DNA of 64,000 nt, from NCBI GenBank assembly GCA_902826685.1, contig CADEFT010000002.1, forward strand, positions 248,001 through 312,000, written 5' to 3'. This stretch comes from an uncultured Acidobacteriota bacterium. Its GTDB lineage: Bacteria > Acidobacteriota > Terriglobia > Bryobacterales > Bryobacteraceae. Positions 33,601 to 47,989 of this stretch are shown here, one piece after another; the first letter of the stretch is position 1, and each line of letters begins with the position of its first letter. Under the pieces are notes generated by a model that was not told the DNA's origin, ran no database searches, and worked only from the letters and a program-made list of their open reading frames with translations. The position numbers and the translations under genes were made by a program.

Positions 33601-35470
33601 TCGCCGCCGCCGTAATCTTGGCCATGTAGTTTTCGCGCGAGCCGTAGCGCTCTTCGATCGACGGCCGTGGATCGCGGTTCCTGGTCCGCTCCGCCTTGGT
33701 GCGGGCAAAGGGGAAGAACGAACCCACCATGTTGAGATATTCACCCGCCGCCCCCTGCGAGCCGTCGCGCAGGTTCCAGCCGGTGTAGGTGCCAAGCGGC
33801 ACCTGGATTTCGGGCAAACGGATGCCCGCGGTTTCATTGCCGTCGCGATCGACCTGCGGCACCAGGATCGGGAACGGCTTGCCGGTCGAGGGCGGCTCCT
33901 TGGTGACGATGCCGGTTGAGCGGAAGGCGGAGCCGTAATCGGCGCGCCAGGCCATTTGTGTGGTCTTCGGCAACTGAACTCCGGGCAGTTTTGGGAACGC
34001 CAGCGCACCCAGCGGCACCAGGTTGTCACGATCAATCCGCGGATAGGTGGAAGCCGGAGGCTGCTTGCCTTCGCTCACCCATGCGTTCATGGCGGCGAGC
34101 AGACCGCGATGGGCGAAGCGGTAATCGTTGGGATTGGAAAGATTCTGAGTATGGTTGCGGCGCGGGGGGAACTGGCCCGGGCCATGCTGCGCGCCGGCCA
34201 CCAGGTAGATGCGCGTATCGGGCTCCGGGGTGACGTCCTTTTGCCCGTCGAGCGAAGTGTGGATCAATGAAGCCGCGCGTCCCCAGTATTCGTAGGAGCC
34301 GTTGGTGTAGAAAATCTTCGGCACCACGTTATCCTTCTTCGCGCGCGCCAGGATGCCTTCGGTCAAGCCCGTCTCAGGGTCGGTTTGTTCGGCGTCGGTG
34401 AAGGGAAAGATGTCGGTGGGGTAAAGAAAGTTGAGGAACGGATGGCCGTCGCGGGAAGGCTGCGCGAAGCGGTGATTGAAACTGCCGAGTCCGCCTCCGG
34501 CCACGTGAGCCCACACACCGTCGAACACTTTGCGGTTCTTCTCGTCGCGATTGAAGCCGTAGTAGAGATACGCGCGCAGGAACCGGCCGCTTTGCGAGGT
34601 GCCGAAGGCGATGGCGCGCTTGATATGGCGGAACTGTTCGCCGAGCAGGATCACGCCGTCGCCGTCGTATTTGAAGAACGAGATCAGGTCGCGAACGGCG
34701 GCGGGGCCCAGTCCGGTCACGGTCGGACCCTGAGCGGTGTAGACCACTTCATAGATCTTGCCGGGTTCAAATCCGGCGTCGAAAACAACCCGGCCGCCTT
34801 CGGCCAGCCGCCACTCGGCACGCGGAATGGTACGCCTGGGGCCGTGGCCCGAGTCTCTTACGGTGAGAGTGGCCTCATCGTTAGCTGGCGCATAGGGAAT
34901 GTGAGTGCCGCGATCGCCCAGCGAATATTCGGTCTGCTTCCGGTCGACGATCCACTCCGAGCGCACCGGCCCGGTGATGGCCCGTCCGTTCTCGGTGGCT
35001 GCCGGCGCGAACAGGCGCAGTGCATCTTCGCCGTTGGGCACGTCGGCCTGCCAGCCGATCCACACCAGCGTATAGCCTTGTTCGAGCAGGTAGCCGTCGC
35101 CGAAATCCTCTTTCGTCCTGGGATTGCGGCCCGACGTGGCAAGGCCGAACATGCCGAGCATGCCCTTGTTGCCGCGATTGCTGACCTCAAAGAGAACGGT
35201 CCCGTTGCCCTCGGCCGGGTTGCGCGGTTTGACGACATAGAGATCGGCGGCAAACTCGACCAGGCCCTGTTCGTTACGCGGGGCGAGATCGATGTCGCGG
35301 ATGGAGCGGTTGGCGTCAACTTTGGGGTCGACCGCCAGGTGCGCCTTGGCCACGATGCGCTCATATTTGTAGCCGGGAATATCGGTGCGTTCGACCAGGT
35401 GGATCTTCCTGACGGCGGCGGTGAGGGCGAGAGCGCCGGAAAGCAGAAGCAGGGTTGTGCGAGCCAACAT
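33500..35470 (-). CDS. Secreted alpha/beta-hydrolase domain protein (Abhydrolase_10-like)
   Basis: A 656-aa exported hydrolase. It has a signal peptide (MLARTTLLLLSGALALTAA), an N-terminal beta-rich part (RNEQGLVEFAADLYVVKP, TVLFEVSNRGNKGML, YTLVWIGWQADVP), then the alpha/beta-hydrolase region with nucleophile motif FGTSQSGRFLRAYLYYGFN (Ser in GTSQSG), VFDGVWAHVAGGG and HGPGQFPPRRN. The layout fits a large Solibacter-type family of secreted hydrolases that I associate with Abhydrolase_10; substrate unknown. The start at 35470 is the first Met with a proper signal peptide; the frame opens at 35530. Its last codons are the likely source of the adjacent degenerate repeat array. Confidence 0.85.
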   Translation of the reverse strand: MLARTTLLLLSGALALTAAVRKIHLVERTDIPGYKYERIVAKAHLAVDPKVDANRSIRDIDLAPRNEQGLVEFAADLYVVKPRNPAEGNGTVLFEVSNRGNKGMLGMFGLATSGRNPRTKEDFGDGYLLEQGYTLVWIGWQADVPNGEDALRLFAPAATENGRAITGPVRSEWIVDRKQTEYSLGDRGTHIPYAPANDEATLTVRDSGHGPRRTIPRAEWRLAEGGRVVFDAGFEPGKIYEVVYTAQGPTVTGLGPAAVRDLISFFKYDGDGVILLGEQFRHIKRAIAFGTSQSGRFLRAYLYYGFNRDEKNRKVFDGVWAHVAGGGLGSFNHRFAQPSRDGHPFLNFLYPTDIFPFTDAEQTDPETGLTEGILARAKKDNVVPKIFYTNGSYEYWGRAASLIHTSLDGQKDVTPEPDTRIYLVAGAQHGPGQFPPRRNHTQNLSNPNDYRFAHRGLLAAMNAWVSEGKQPPASTYPRIDRDNLVPLGALAFPKLPGVQLPKTTQMAWRADYGSAFRSTGIVTKEPPSTGKPFPILVPQVDRDGNETAGIRLPEIQVPLGTYTGWNLRDGSQGAAGEYLNMVGSFFPFARTKAERTRNRDPRPSIEERYGSRENYMAKITAAAKELAASGYVLARDVPALEQRAGRHWDALMTGSK

Positions 35471-35538
35471 ACTTGAAGAGCATACCGCGACCGGCAGGGA
35501 TTTTCGCCGTTCCGCCATAGAACTTCGCATACCAAGCC

Positions 35539-36447
35539 ATGAATCGAATCATCACGGCGCTTTCACTCGCAGTTATCGCGGCGGCTCCCACGCTTATTCG
35601 CGCTCAAGCGCCTCCAGGCCATGTTCTCGAGACGACCGATTGCCTGAATGGGAGCTCTGGAGGACTTCTTTTCATTGAATCACCAAGTTCGCAATTACCG
35701 GGTTTGTCTGCAACTCCTGGCTTTGTGAGTTTTGGCGGGAGTTTTGGGCGCGTGGCGGACTGCAATTCCAAAACCTCTTTCTCCATTCTGCCTTCAGGCG
35801 CCTGCTCGGTTTATTCCGGATTGAGCCTGCCACAGGCGGTTGTCGTTAGTACTCCATCCCCAACAACCCCCGTCATGAGCTTCCTTGATCTCGGACCGGA
35901 GATCAGGTTGGGCGGCCCCAATGGGGAAATTAAGGCCACGCGCTCAATATCGGGACCCGGCACCTCCTACGGCTATTCCTCCCGTGCGCCTGCCGGTGGG
36001 TTCCTCACGGCCGGGAAATATACGCTTTCCTTCGATGGGGGCCGCGATGTCGCGGCGTTTCACACAGAGTTCGATTATGTCCCTTTGGTTCTGACCAGGC
36101 CAGCTGCCGGCGCCGTTTTGAACTTCCAGGCTTCACCCACACTCGCGTGGTCGGGAGGCAACCTTGCAGGCACCCTGTACGCCTCCGTTTCCCTTCAATC
36201 GCAGGATTTTCGGCAATTCGCCACAATTGCGTGCCGCATTCCCGACGACCACTCCAGAGAGTTCGCTATTCCCAGTGAGTTCTGGAATCAGTTGCCCACT
36301 TCGCTCCGTTTGGGTGGTGGTACCGCCAGCATCTCAATTGGCGCGCCAACCGCAACCATTGTCTTTTCCGTTCCGGAACTGGATAAGGGACTCCACCTGA
36401 CGCTGCCGCTTCAGGCTCAAACCAATCGCGTTACAGCAGCTCCCTAG
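35539..36447 (+). CDS. Hypothetical secreted protein with atypical composition
   Basis: A 302-aa protein that I do not recognise. It has a clear signal peptide (MNRIITALSLAVIAAAPTLIRA). The rest is beta-rich, low in charge, with Gly/Ser/Thr/Pro and few acidic residues. Landmarks are FVSFGGSFGRVADCNSKTS, SFDGGRDVAAFHTEFDYVPL and LAWSGGNLAGTLYASVSL. The last third resembles C-terminal modules of other secreted acidobacterial proteins, but no domain can be named. Codon use and base composition look less GC-rich than the neighbouring genes, with many A- and T-ending codons. It sits between the hydrolase and the rplA promoter, so it may be a recent arrival. Confidence 0.7.
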   Translation: MNRIITALSLAVIAAAPTLIRAQAPPGHVLETTDCLNGSSGGLLFIESPSSQLPGLSATPGFVSFGGSFGRVADCNSKTSFSILPSGACSVYSGLSLPQAVVVSTPSPTTPVMSFLDLGPEIRLGGPNGEIKATRSISGPGTSYGYSSRAPAGGFLTAGKYTLSFDGGRDVAAFHTEFDYVPLVLTRPAAGAVLNFQASPTLAWSGGNLAGTLYASVSLQSQDFRQFATIACRIPDDHSREFAIPSEFWNQLPTSLRLGGGTASISIGAPTATIVFSVPELDKGLHLTLPLQAQTNRVTAAP

Positions 36448-36477
36448 CTGATTAAAGGGCAAACATTAGACTTGCCC

Positions 36478-36507
36478 TTGCACATCCCCGGCAGTGTCTG
36501 CTACACT
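36478..36507 (+). promoter_or_regulatory. Promoter of the rplA-rpoC operon
   Basis: TTGCAC (36478-36483) and TACACT (36502-36507) are spaced by 18 bases, a good sigma-70 promoter. Transcription would begin about 36515, leaving an 80-base leader before the rplA ATG at 36594. The leader contains paired CCGG tracts that could form a regulatory structure. Confidence 0.6.
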
Positions 36508-36593
36508 CATGGACTGCGCCCGTCTGTCTGGCGCGATCTCTTGGGAGGCCGATCCGGTTTGAAGCCGGGGAAGCCGTTTGGACCAGTCACATT

Positions 36594-37298
36594 ATGCCGA
36601 AACAAGGTAAGAAGTTTCTTGCCGCTCAGAAACAGGTCGAGCGGCGCGATTACAAGCTCGAAGAAGCCGTCCCTCTCGTTCAGAAGATCAAGTTCGTGAA
36701 ATTCGACGAAACCGTCGAGATTCACATGCGGCTGGGCGTCGATCCGAAGCACGCCGACCAGATGGTTCGCGGCACCATCGTGCTGCCCAACGGGTTGGGT
36801 AAATCGAAGAAAGTGCTGGTGATCGCCTCCGGCGACAAGATCCGCGAAGCGCAGGAGGCGGGCGCCGATTTCGCCGGCGGCGAGGAGATGGTGAACAAGA
36901 TCCAACAGGAAAACTGGATGGATTACGACGCCGTCGTCGCCACTCCCGACATGATGCGCTCGGTCGGGCGGCTGGGTAAAGTGCTCGGTCCCCGCGGTCT
37001 GATGCCGAATCCAAAGACGGGCACCGTCACCACCGACATCGCCAAGGCCGTCCAGGAAGTGAAAGCCGGTAAGGTGGAGTTTCGCGTCGACAAGACCGGC
37101 GTCATCCATGCCCCGGTGGGAAAGGTGAGCTTTGCCACCGACAAGCTGCTGGAAAACACCAGCACGCTGGTGCAGGCGGTGGTGCGGGCCAAACCCGCGG
37201 CGGCCAAAGGCAAGTACGTCAAGAGTCTCACTCTCTGTTCCACCATGGGGCCGGGCGTTTCAATCGACGTGACCACGTTCAACGCGAAGCAGGTTTAG
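36594..37298 (+). CDS. rplA: 50S ribosomal protein L1
   Basis: Large-subunit stalk-base protein that binds 23S rRNA and, in other bacteria, represses its own mRNA. The 234-aa product is typical: [38 protein letters not shown], the conserved [21 protein letters not shown] region (here [20 protein letters not shown]), and SVDVTTF-type end ([13 protein letters not shown]). Its usual partner rplK, with nusG and secE, is not upstream: a secreted protein gene occupies that place. It has its own promoter (36478). It is followed one base later by rplJ, so the L10-type leader normally found between them is absent. Confidence 0.97.
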   Translation: MPKQGKKFLAAQKQVERRDYKLEEAVPLVQKIKFVKFDETVEIHMRLGVDPKHADQMVRGTIVLPNGLGKSKKVLVIASGDKIREAQEAGADFAGGEEMVNKIQQENWMDYDAVVATPDMMRSVGRLGKVLGPRGLMPNPKTGTVTTDIAKAVQEVKAGKVEFRVDKTGVIHAPVGKVSFATDKLLENTSTLVQAVVRAKPAAAKGKYVKSLTLCSTMGPGVSIDVTTFNAKQV

Positions 37299-37299
37299 C

Positions 37300-37827
37300 A
37301 TGAAGAAGAAAGCCGACAAGATCAAAGACGCCGAGGCTCTGCGCCAGGAAGTGATCGCCTCGCCGCACATGTTCGTGGCTGGGTTTGAGAAGCTGACCGT
37401 GGCGCAGGATTACGAACTGCGGAAAACGATCAAGGGCGCCGGGGCGGACTATCGCGTGGTCAAGAACACGATCGCGCTCAAGGCGGCGGCGGGTACGGAA
37501 GCGGAAAAGATGCTGAAGGGGATGAAGGGCATGACCTCCATCGCATTTACCAAGGGCGATCCGGTGGGGTTGGCCAAGGCGCTGACCGCCTATGCCAAGA
37601 CCCATCCGGTCTTCGTATTCAAGGCCGGCATGGTCGAAGGCCGCGTCATCGACATCAAGGCGATCAACGATATCGCTTCGATGCCGCCGCGCGAAGAGAT
37701 TCTGGCCAAGCTGCTTTACATGCTCAATGCGCCGGCGCAGCGGCTGGTGACGGCCATCAACGGTTCGGGCCGGAACGTCGCGGCGGTGATCGATCAGGCC
37801 GTGCAGGCTAACAAGTTTTCGTCGTAG
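37300..37827 (+). CDS. rplJ: 50S ribosomal protein L10
   Basis: Stalk-base protein that anchors L7/L12 dimers and binds 23S rRNA. The 175-aa product contains FVAGFEKLTVAQDYELRKTIKGAG, YRVVKNTIALKAAAG, the loop GMTSIAFTKGDPVGLAKALTAYAK and the C-terminal helix LAKLLYMLNAPAQRLVTAIN that holds L7/L12. The ATG lies one base after the rplA stop, so translation is very probably coupled to L1. An ordinary ribosomal gene, 61 bases before rplL. Confidence 0.97.
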   Translation: MKKKADKIKDAEALRQEVIASPHMFVAGFEKLTVAQDYELRKTIKGAGADYRVVKNTIALKAAAGTEAEKMLKGMKGMTSIAFTKGDPVGLAKALTAYAKTHPVFVFKAGMVEGRVIDIKAINDIASMPPREEILAKLLYMLNAPAQRLVTAINGSGRNVAAVIDQAVQANKFSS

Positions 37828-37888
37828 GAATTCCCGGGTGGGGTTTCGCGGCATTCGAGTTTGATATTTGGAAAAGGGAGCTAGTTCA

Positions 37889-38275
37889 ATGGCGGACATC
37901 AACGTAATTGCGGATCAGATTCAGGGGCTGACGCTGCTTGAGGCGTCTCAGCTCGTCAAGATGTTGGAAGAGCGGTTGGGCGTGTCGGCGGCCGCGGCTG
38001 CGGTCGCGGTGGCCCCGGCCGCGGGCGGCGCGGCGGCTGCCGCCGCTCCGGCGGTGGAAGAGAAGACCGAATTCGCGGTGATTCTGACCGGTGCCGGCGC
38101 CAACAAGATCAACGTGATCAAGGTTGTACGCGAAGTCACCAGTCTTGGCCTGAAGGAAGCCAAAGACCTGGTCGATGGCGCGCCCAAGCCGGTCAAGGAA
38201 GGCGTGACCAAGGACGAAGCCGAGGCGATCAAGAAGAAGTTCGTCGACGCCGGCGCAACCGTAGACGTGAAGTAG
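37889..38275 (+). CDS. rplL: 50S ribosomal protein L7/L12
   Basis: Multi-copy stalk protein that recruits translation GTPases. The 128-aa product shows the N-terminal dimer domain ([31 protein letters not shown], in family order), an Ala-rich hinge ([22 protein letters not shown]), and the C-terminal domain [36 protein letters not shown], ending [18 protein letters not shown]. The ATG at 37889 matches the family start; a TTG seven codons upstream is less likely. An AAGGGAG ribosome site precedes. It ends the L1-L10-L12 part of the operon, 423 bases before rpoB. Confidence 0.98.
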   Translation: MADINVIADQIQGLTLLEASQLVKMLEERLGVSAAAAAVAVAPAAGGAAAAAAPAVEEKTEFAVILTGAGANKINVIKVVREVTSLGLKEAKDLVDGAPKPVKEGVTKDEAEAIKKKFVDAGATVDVK

Positions 38276-38334
38276 GCGGACCCAGCCGTCTCTTTCTTTC
38301 TTCCATTCCGTTGAGAGTGCCGTCAGCGGCTCAC

Positions 38335-38355
38335 CCGCCCGGAGATCCCGGGCGG
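38335..38355 (+). promoter_or_regulatory. Stem-loop in the rplL-rpoB leader (possible attenuator or processing site)
   Basis: CCGCCCGG (38335-38342) pairs perfectly with CCGGGCGG (38348-38355) around AGATC. It lies 60 bases after the rplL stop without a T-run, so it is at most a partial terminator. Equivalent hairpins between rplL and rpoB in other bacteria attenuate or process the mRNA so that ribosomal protein exceeds polymerase output. The remaining interval (38276-38698, no gene) shows nothing else clear. Confidence 0.5.
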
Positions 38356-38698
38356 CGTTGAGGCCTGTTTGACGTCTTCTTGCAAATTTGCTGACCTTTA
38401 GGAGTTTTCGGGCGGTAGCGATCCTGGCTGCGTGTGAATCCTTTACGCTATGTTCCTGACGGCGGCCGCTTGTGTCCGGCTGCCCACTGGTTGAAAGCGG
38501 CATCCGAAGGTTTCTTCTGTCATAGGAACCTTAAGACGTCTATGCTCTCAGTGTCTCTCCATCCCTGTTCCTCCCTTAGTGTTCGCCCGAAATCGAAAAT
38601 GCACTTGCCTGGCTGCCGTCTTCTCGCCGCGTGTTGAGAGAAGCGAAACGTTGAAAACGAATTGGTTTGTGCCGGCTGTCGGCCCCGAGGAGTGAAAA

Positions 38699-41600
38699 AT
38701 GCAAAATATGGTTCAAGGTGGCACTCGCGAACGGGTAGATTTTTCCAAGATCAGGACCACGATTCCGATTCCGAATCTGATCGAGGTCCAGAAGAAATCC
38801 TACGAGCGCTTCCTGCAGATGGACCTGCTCCCCCCAGAGCGCGACGATAGCGGGTTGCAGTCCGTTTTCGCCTCCGTATTTCCGATTACGGATTTCCGCG
38901 GTCTGTCGCAGCTCGAATTTGTCGATTACGCCATCGGTAACTGGGAATGCAAGTGCGGCAATCTGAAGGGGCTGCATCACCTGCGCTCCACCTGCCGGCA
39001 GTGCGGTTCGACCATTCGCACCGATCCCTTCCATCCGGGCGACGTTCTGTGTCATGCCTGCGGCACCTTCAACAAGAACATCGTCACTTTTTGCAATCGC
39101 TGCGGCGATCCGGTGAGCCTGCAGCTCAAGTACGATCAGGCCGAGTGCGAAGAGCGCGGCATGACCTACGCGGCGCCGCTCAAAGTCACCATCCGGCTGA
39201 CGGTTTACGACAAAGACCCCGAAACGCAGGTCAAAAGCGTGCGCGACGTCAAGGAACAGGAAGTGTTCTTCGGCGAAATCCCGCTGATGACGCAGAACGG
39301 CACGTTCATCATCAACGGCACCGAGCGCGTCATCGTGAGCCAGTTGCACCGCTCCCCCGGCGTGTTCTTTGAAAAGATTCCCGCCCAGAGCTATTTCCTT
39401 GGCAAGATCATCCCTTACCGCGGGTCGTGGGTGGAGTTTGAGTACGACGCCAAGAACCTGCTGCATGTGCGCATCGACCGCAAGCGCAAGTTTTATGGCA
39501 CGGTGTTTCTGCGCGCGCTCGGCATGAAGACCGACGAGCAGATTCTGAAGACGTTCTACAAAGACACGCTCTCCACCGTCACGATCAAGGACAGTAAACT
39601 GCACTGGAGCGTGGGCACGGGCCTGATCGGCGTCAAGCTCTCCTACGCCGTCAACAAGGGCGGCAACACGGTGGTGCCGCAGGGCCGCAAGATCACCAAT
39701 TCGGTCTACAAGGAAATTCTCAAGAACAAGATCGAGACGGTGGAGTGCGCGGCGAACGATCTCGAAGGCGGCTACATGGCCGGCGACGTGGTGGACATGT
39801 CGACCGGCGAAGTGCTGATCGAAGCCAACCACGAACTCACCGCCGCGGGCGTGGCCAAGCTGATGGACGCCGGCATCGAATCGTTCGAAGTCTTTTTCCC
39901 CGAGCGCGACGAAACGGGCAACACGATTTCGGTCACGCTCAAGAAAGATTCGGTCAAGGCGCAAAGCGAAGCGCTGCTCGAAATCTACCGCAAGCTGCGG
40001 CCTGGCGATCCGCCGACGCTCGACACCGCCACGCAGCTTTTCCAGGGCATGTTCTTCGACCCGCGCAAATACGATTTTTCGCGCGTCGGACGCATGAAGT
40101 TCAACATCAAGCTGTTTGACCGCGCCGACGCCACTTCGCTCGACAACCGCACCCTCACCAACGACGATTTCATTTCCACCATCCGCTACCTGCTCAAGCT
40201 GCGCAAAGGCAACGGCACCGTCGACGACATCGATCATCTGGGCAACCGCCGCGTGCGCGCCGTGGGCGAACTGCTCGAAAACCAGTTCCGCATCGGCCTG
40301 GTGCGCATGGAGCGCGCCATCAAGGAAAAGATGTCGGTCTACCAGGAAATGTCGACGGCCATGCCGCACGACCTGGTGAACGCCAAGCCGGTGATGGCCG
40401 CCATCCGCGAGTTCTTTGGCTCCAGCCAGCTTTCGCAGTTCATGGATCAGACCAATCCGCTGTCGGAGATTACGCACAAGCGGCGCCTGTCGGCGCTTGG
40501 GCCAGGCGGGTTGTCGCGCGAACGCGCCGGATTCGAAGTCCGCGACGTGCACCCGACGCACTATGGCCGCATCTGCCCCATCGAAACGCCGGAAGGTCCC
40601 AACATCGGCCTGATTTCGTCGTTGTCCTGTTTTGCCCGCATCAACGACTACGGCTTCATTGAAAGCCCGTACCGCCGCGTGGTGGGCGGCCGGCTGGTGG
40701 ACGAAATCAAGGTTCTCAACCCGGGCGACACCAACACCAAGGTCAATCAGGTGATGGACCGTCCGGAGATGGAAAAGGTCAACACCGGGCTCAAGGCGGG
40801 CAAGCAGCCGGCCGAGTTCGAATCCTATTGCGATTACCTGTCGGCGTGGGAAGAGGACAAGTATCTCATCGCCCAGGCCAACGTGGAGATCGACAAAACG
40901 GGTGCCATCACCAGCGACCTGGTGAACGCGCGCAAGACCGGCAACTTCGTGCTGGTGCACCGCGACGAAGTGGAATACATGGACGTCAGCCCGAAGCAGC
41001 TTGTTTCGGTGGCCGCGTCGCTGATTCCGTTCCTTGAAAACGACGACGCCAACCGCGCCCTGATGGGTTCGAACATGCAGCGCCAGGCCGTGCCCCTGCT
41101 CAGGGCCGAAGCGCCGTTTGTCGGTACCGGCATGGAATGGGTGACGGCGCGCGATTCGGGCGCCGTGCAGATCTGCCGCCGCTCGGGCGTAGTCGATTCG
41201 GTCGATAGCGAACGCATCATCGTCCGCGTGGAGGGCAACGTCCACGAAGGCCAGATGTCGCGCGAAGTGGGCGCCGACATCTACCAGCTCATCAAGTTCA
41301 AGCGCTCCAACCAGAACACCTGTATCAACCAGAAGCCCACCGTCTACATGGGCCAGAAAGTGCGCAAGGGCGACGTGCTCGCCGACGGGCCCTGCACCGA
41401 AAAGGGCGAACTCGCCCTTGGCCGCAACGTGCTGGTCGCGTTCATGCCCTGGCGCGGCTACAACTTCGAAGACGCCATCGTGGTGAGCGAGAAGCTGGTC
41501 AAGGAAGACTACTACACCTCGGTTCACATCGAAGAGTTTGAAATCGAAGCCCGCGACACCAAGCTCGGCCCCGAGGAAATCACCCGCGATATTCCCAACA

Positions 41601-43000
41601 TCGCCGAGAGCTTCCTGCGCAACCTCGACGAATCGGGCATCATTCACACCGGCGCTTCGGTGAAGCCGGGCGACATCCTGGTGGGCAAGGTCACGCCCAA
41701 GGGCGAAACCCAGTTGACGCCCGAAGAGAAGCTGCTGCGCGCCATCTTCGGCGAAAAGGCGGGCGACGTGAAAGACGCCTCGCTCTACTGCCCGCCGGGC
41801 ATCGAAGGCGTAGTGGTGGATGCGCGCGTGTTCTCGCGCAAGGGAGCCGAACTCGACGAGCGTTCGAAGCTGATTCTCGAAGCCAAGGTCGAGAGCATGC
41901 ACCGCAACCTCGCCGACGAGAAGCGCATCCTCAACGACGAGCGTGCCAAGCGCCTTTGTCTGCAGCTTGAGAACAAGGAAGTCCTGGCCGACCTGCACGA
42001 CGAAAAGACCAACAAGAAGCTGATCTCGAAGGGCGCCATTCTGACCCGCGACGTCATCGAGAAAATGCGCGCGCGCGATCTCAAGCGCCTGCGTATCAAG
42101 GAAAAAGACGTTCGCATGAACGAGCTGATCGACGAAATCGAAGAGATGACGTCGCGCCAGATCGCCGTGCTTGAAAAGATCACCGAAGAAAAGATCGCCA
42201 AGCTGCGCAAGGGCGACGAACTGCCGCCCGGCGTCATCAAGCTGGTCAAAGTCTATATCGCCATGAAGCGCAAGCTTTCGGTGGGCGACAAGATGGCCGG
42301 CCGGCACGGCAACAAGGGTGTGATTGCGCGCATCGTGCCCGAAGAGGACATGCCGTACCTGCCCGACGGCACGCCGGTGGAAATCGTGCTCAATCCGCTC
42401 GGCGTTCCCTCGCGCATGAACGTGGGGCAGATTCTCGAAACGCACCTCGGCTGGGCGGCGAAAGCGCTCGGCCTGCACTTTGCCACGCCGGTGTTCGACG
42501 GCGCCACCGAGCGCGATATCAAAACGCAGCTCGGTAAGGCGAGCCTGCCGGGGTCGGGCAAGGTCCAGTTGATGGACGGCATGACCGGCATCATGTTCGA
42601 ACAGCCGGTGACGGTGGGCTACATCTACATGCTGAAGCTCTCGCACCTGGTGGACGACAAGATCCACGCCCGGTCGATCGGGCCCTATTCGCTGATCACG
42701 CAGCAGCCGCTCGGCGGCAAGGCGCAGTTCGGCGGGCAGCGCTTCGGCGAAATGGAAGTGTGGGCGCTTGAAGCCTATGGCGCCGCCTACGTGCTGCAGG
42801 AACTGCTCACCGCCAAATCCGACGACGTTTATGGCCGCGCCAAGATTTACGAAGCCATCGTGAAGGGCGAAGCCGCCGCCGAACCGGGCGTGCCGGAATC
42901 GTTCAACGTGCTGATTCGCGAATTGCAGTCGCTGTGTCTGGACGTCGAGTTGATGAAGAAGCCGAAGGAAGTGCCGGATACGGCGCTGGCCGCGGACTAG
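38699..43000 (+). CDS. rpoB: DNA-directed RNA polymerase subunit beta
   Basis: Catalytic subunit of RNA polymerase, 1433 aa. The N-terminus [19 protein letters not shown], the rifampicin-pocket segment [23 protein letters not shown] (in order), [28 protein letters not shown] and the C-terminal [27 protein letters not shown] are all present. Unusually, a segment at residues about 82-143 carries eight cysteines in pairs (84/86, 99/102, 118/121, 132/135). It lies in the N-terminal part, between FVDYAIG and [20 protein letters not shown], where E. coli has no counterpart. A GAGGAG ribosome site precedes the ATG. The longer-than-usual length is partly this insert. Confidence 0.98.
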   Translation: MQNMVQGGTRERVDFSKIRTTIPIPNLIEVQKKSYERFLQMDLLPPERDDSGLQSVFASVFPITDFRGLSQLEFVDYAIGNWECKCGNLKGLHHLRSTCRQCGSTIRTDPFHPGDVLCHACGTFNKNIVTFCNRCGDPVSLQLKYDQAECEERGMTYAAPLKVTIRLTVYDKDPETQVKSVRDVKEQEVFFGEIPLMTQNGTFIINGTERVIVSQLHRSPGVFFEKIPAQSYFLGKIIPYRGSWVEFEYDAKNLLHVRIDRKRKFYGTVFLRALGMKTDEQILKTFYKDTLSTVTIKDSKLHWSVGTGLIGVKLSYAVNKGGNTVVPQGRKITNSVYKEILKNKIETVECAANDLEGGYMAGDVVDMSTGEVLIEANHELTAAGVAKLMDAGIESFEVFFPERDETGNTISVTLKKDSVKAQSEALLEIYRKLRPGDPPTLDTATQLFQGMFFDPRKYDFSRVGRMKFNIKLFDRADATSLDNRTLTNDDFISTIRYLLKLRKGNGTVDDIDHLGNRRVRAVGELLENQFRIGLVRMERAIKEKMSVYQEMSTAMPHDLVNAKPVMAAIREFFGSSQLSQFMDQTNPLSEITHKRRLSALGPGGLSRERAGFEVRDVHPTHYGRICPIETPEGPNIGLISSLSCFARINDYGFIESPYRRVVGGRLVDEIKVLNPGDTNTKVNQVMDRPEMEKVNTGLKAGKQPAEFESYCDYLSAWEEDKYLIAQANVEIDKTGAITSDLVNARKTGNFVLVHRDEVEYMDVSPKQLVSVAASLIPFLENDDANRALMGSNMQRQAVPLLRAEAPFVGTGMEWVTARDSGAVQICRRSGVVDSVDSERIIVRVEGNVHEGQMSREVGADIYQLIKFKRSNQNTCINQKPTVYMGQKVRKGDVLADGPCTEKGELALGRNVLVAFMPWRGYNFEDAIVVSEKLVKEDYYTSVHIEEFEIEARDTKLGPEEITRDIPNIAESFLRNLDESGIIHTGASVKPGDILVGKVTPKGETQLTPEEKLLRAIFGEKAGDVKDASLYCPPGIEGVVVDARVFSRKGAELDERSKLILEAKVESMHRNLADEKRILNDERAKRLCLQLENKEVLADLHDEKTNKKLISKGAILTRDVIEKMRARDLKRLRIKEKDVRMNELIDEIEEMTSRQIAVLEKITEEKIAKLRKGDELPPGVIKLVKVYIAMKRKLSVGDKMAGRHGNKGVIARIVPEEDMPYLPDGTPVEIVLNPLGVPSRMNVGQILETHLGWAAKALGLHFATPVFDGATERDIKTQLGKASLPGSGKVQLMDGMTGIMFEQPVTVGYIYMLKLSHLVDDKIHARSIGPYSLITQQPLGGKAQFGGQRFGEMEVWALEAYGAAYVLQELLTAKSDDVYGRAKIYEAIVKGEAAAEPGVPESFNVLIRELQSLCLDVELMKKPKEVPDTALAAD

Positions 43001-43031
43001 TTCGATTCCGTCAGAAAGAGGCTTATAAATT

Positions 43032-47264
<4,233 letters not shown>

Positions 47265-47290
47265 CGGCTCAGCCAGGTTCGGACAGATCA

Positions 47291-47324
47291 AAACCCCGGA
47301 ATGCCTTGTGGTGTTCCGGGGTTT
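47291..47324 (+). terminator. Rho-independent terminator of the rplA-rpoC operon
   Basis: AAACCCCGGAA (47291-47301) pairs perfectly with TTCCGGGGTTT (47314-47324) around a 12-base loop, 27 bases after the rpoC stop. The stem ends in a T-rich 3' side. Almost symmetric A/T flanks mean it could also act for leftward transcription of the toxin gene. Confidence 0.8.
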
Positions 47325-47361
47325 CGCGTTAATGACGGAGCGCGGCGGGTCCGGGTTCCCT

Positions 47362-47793
47362 TCAGGATCCGATCCGCTCAACCTCCAGCCCCTCGTATTG
47401 GTCAAAGCCCCGGTCAAAGGTGGCGATCGCCGCCCGCCGTGCCAGCGCGAAGGCCGCCAGATACGCATCCGATACGACGCCGGGCGTGGGTACTGCGTAT
47501 CGCAATAGCTTTGGATAGTGGTGTTCGAACCCGTCCGGCTCCGGCCAAAACACCAGCCGCTCGTCAGCCAATAGCTCTGCCGTCAGGTCCCACCCGGCAC
47601 GAGCGGAAATGGCTTTCGCCGACATGATCCGCGGGTTCGTTAACAACCTCACGATACCAAGTTGAACGAACCGGCAAAGGCCCACTCGCCCCGCCGGTTG
47701 ACGGCTCCACCAATCGAGCGCCGGCTTCCGATGCGGATGACCAAGCACCAGCATCGGTAGCAGCGTGTTGATATCAGCCAAACATTGCTTCAT
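47362..47793 (-). CDS. PIN-domain ribonuclease toxin (VapC-like)
   Basis: A 143-aa PIN-domain protein. It has the first acidic residue in CLADINTLLPML (Asp near 7), a WWSRQPAG region, LGIVRLLTNPRI, a conserved acidic/alpha segment VVSDAYLAAFALARRAAI, and the final ATFDRGFDQY with catalytic Asp. VapC-type toxins cleave RNA when released from their antitoxin. It overlaps the upstream antitoxin gene by 20 bases on the same strand, the usual toxin-last order. No frameshift is seen, so it looks functional. It is inserted between the rpoC terminator and the divergent gltB promoter. Confidence 0.9.
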   Translation of the reverse strand: MKQCLADINTLLPMLVLGHPHRKPALDWWSRQPAGRVGLCRFVQLGIVRLLTNPRIMSAKAISARAGWDLTAELLADERLVFWPEPDGFEHHYPKLLRYAVPTPGVVSDAYLAAFALARRAAIATFDRGFDQYEGLEVERIGS

Positions 47794-47989
47794 CGATCTC
47801 CTCGCGCGCCGGCACCTTCATATCCGCCGGCCCTTCGACAAAGGGTGGATCGCGGCGCGTTTTGACGGGTTTTGCCAGCCGCATCTCCAACGCGGAAATG
47901 AACAATTGCTTGAGGGATAGACCGGAATCCAGGGCGTGGCGTTTGGCGGCGTCGAGCAGGTGATCGGGCAATTCGACGGTCGTTCGCAT
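47774..47989 (-). CDS. Ribbon-helix-helix antitoxin (VapB-like)
   Basis: A 71-aa antitoxin. The start MRTTVELPDHLLDAAKRHALDSGLSLKQLF (in order) is a ribbon-helix-helix DNA-binding region: an N-terminal beta-strand, then two helices. The tail (VKTRRDPPFVEGPADMKVPAREEIDEAMFG) is the flexible part expected to wrap the toxin. It overlaps the toxin gene by 20 bases. I chose the ATG at 47989 over a TTG three codons upstream. Direct TATGNCACA repeats at 47989-48008 around its start suggest self-repression. It belongs to a type II toxin-antitoxin system. Confidence 0.88.
   Translation of the reverse strand: MRTTVELPDHLLDAAKRHALDSGLSLKQLFISALEMRLAKPVKTRRDPPFVEGPADMKVPAREEIDEAMFG

Noticed and set aside
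38576..42667. Open frame of more than 1300 codons antisense to rpoB
   Set aside because: A frequent artefact opposite GC-rich genes; His/Arg/Asp-rich translation without any recognisable domain.
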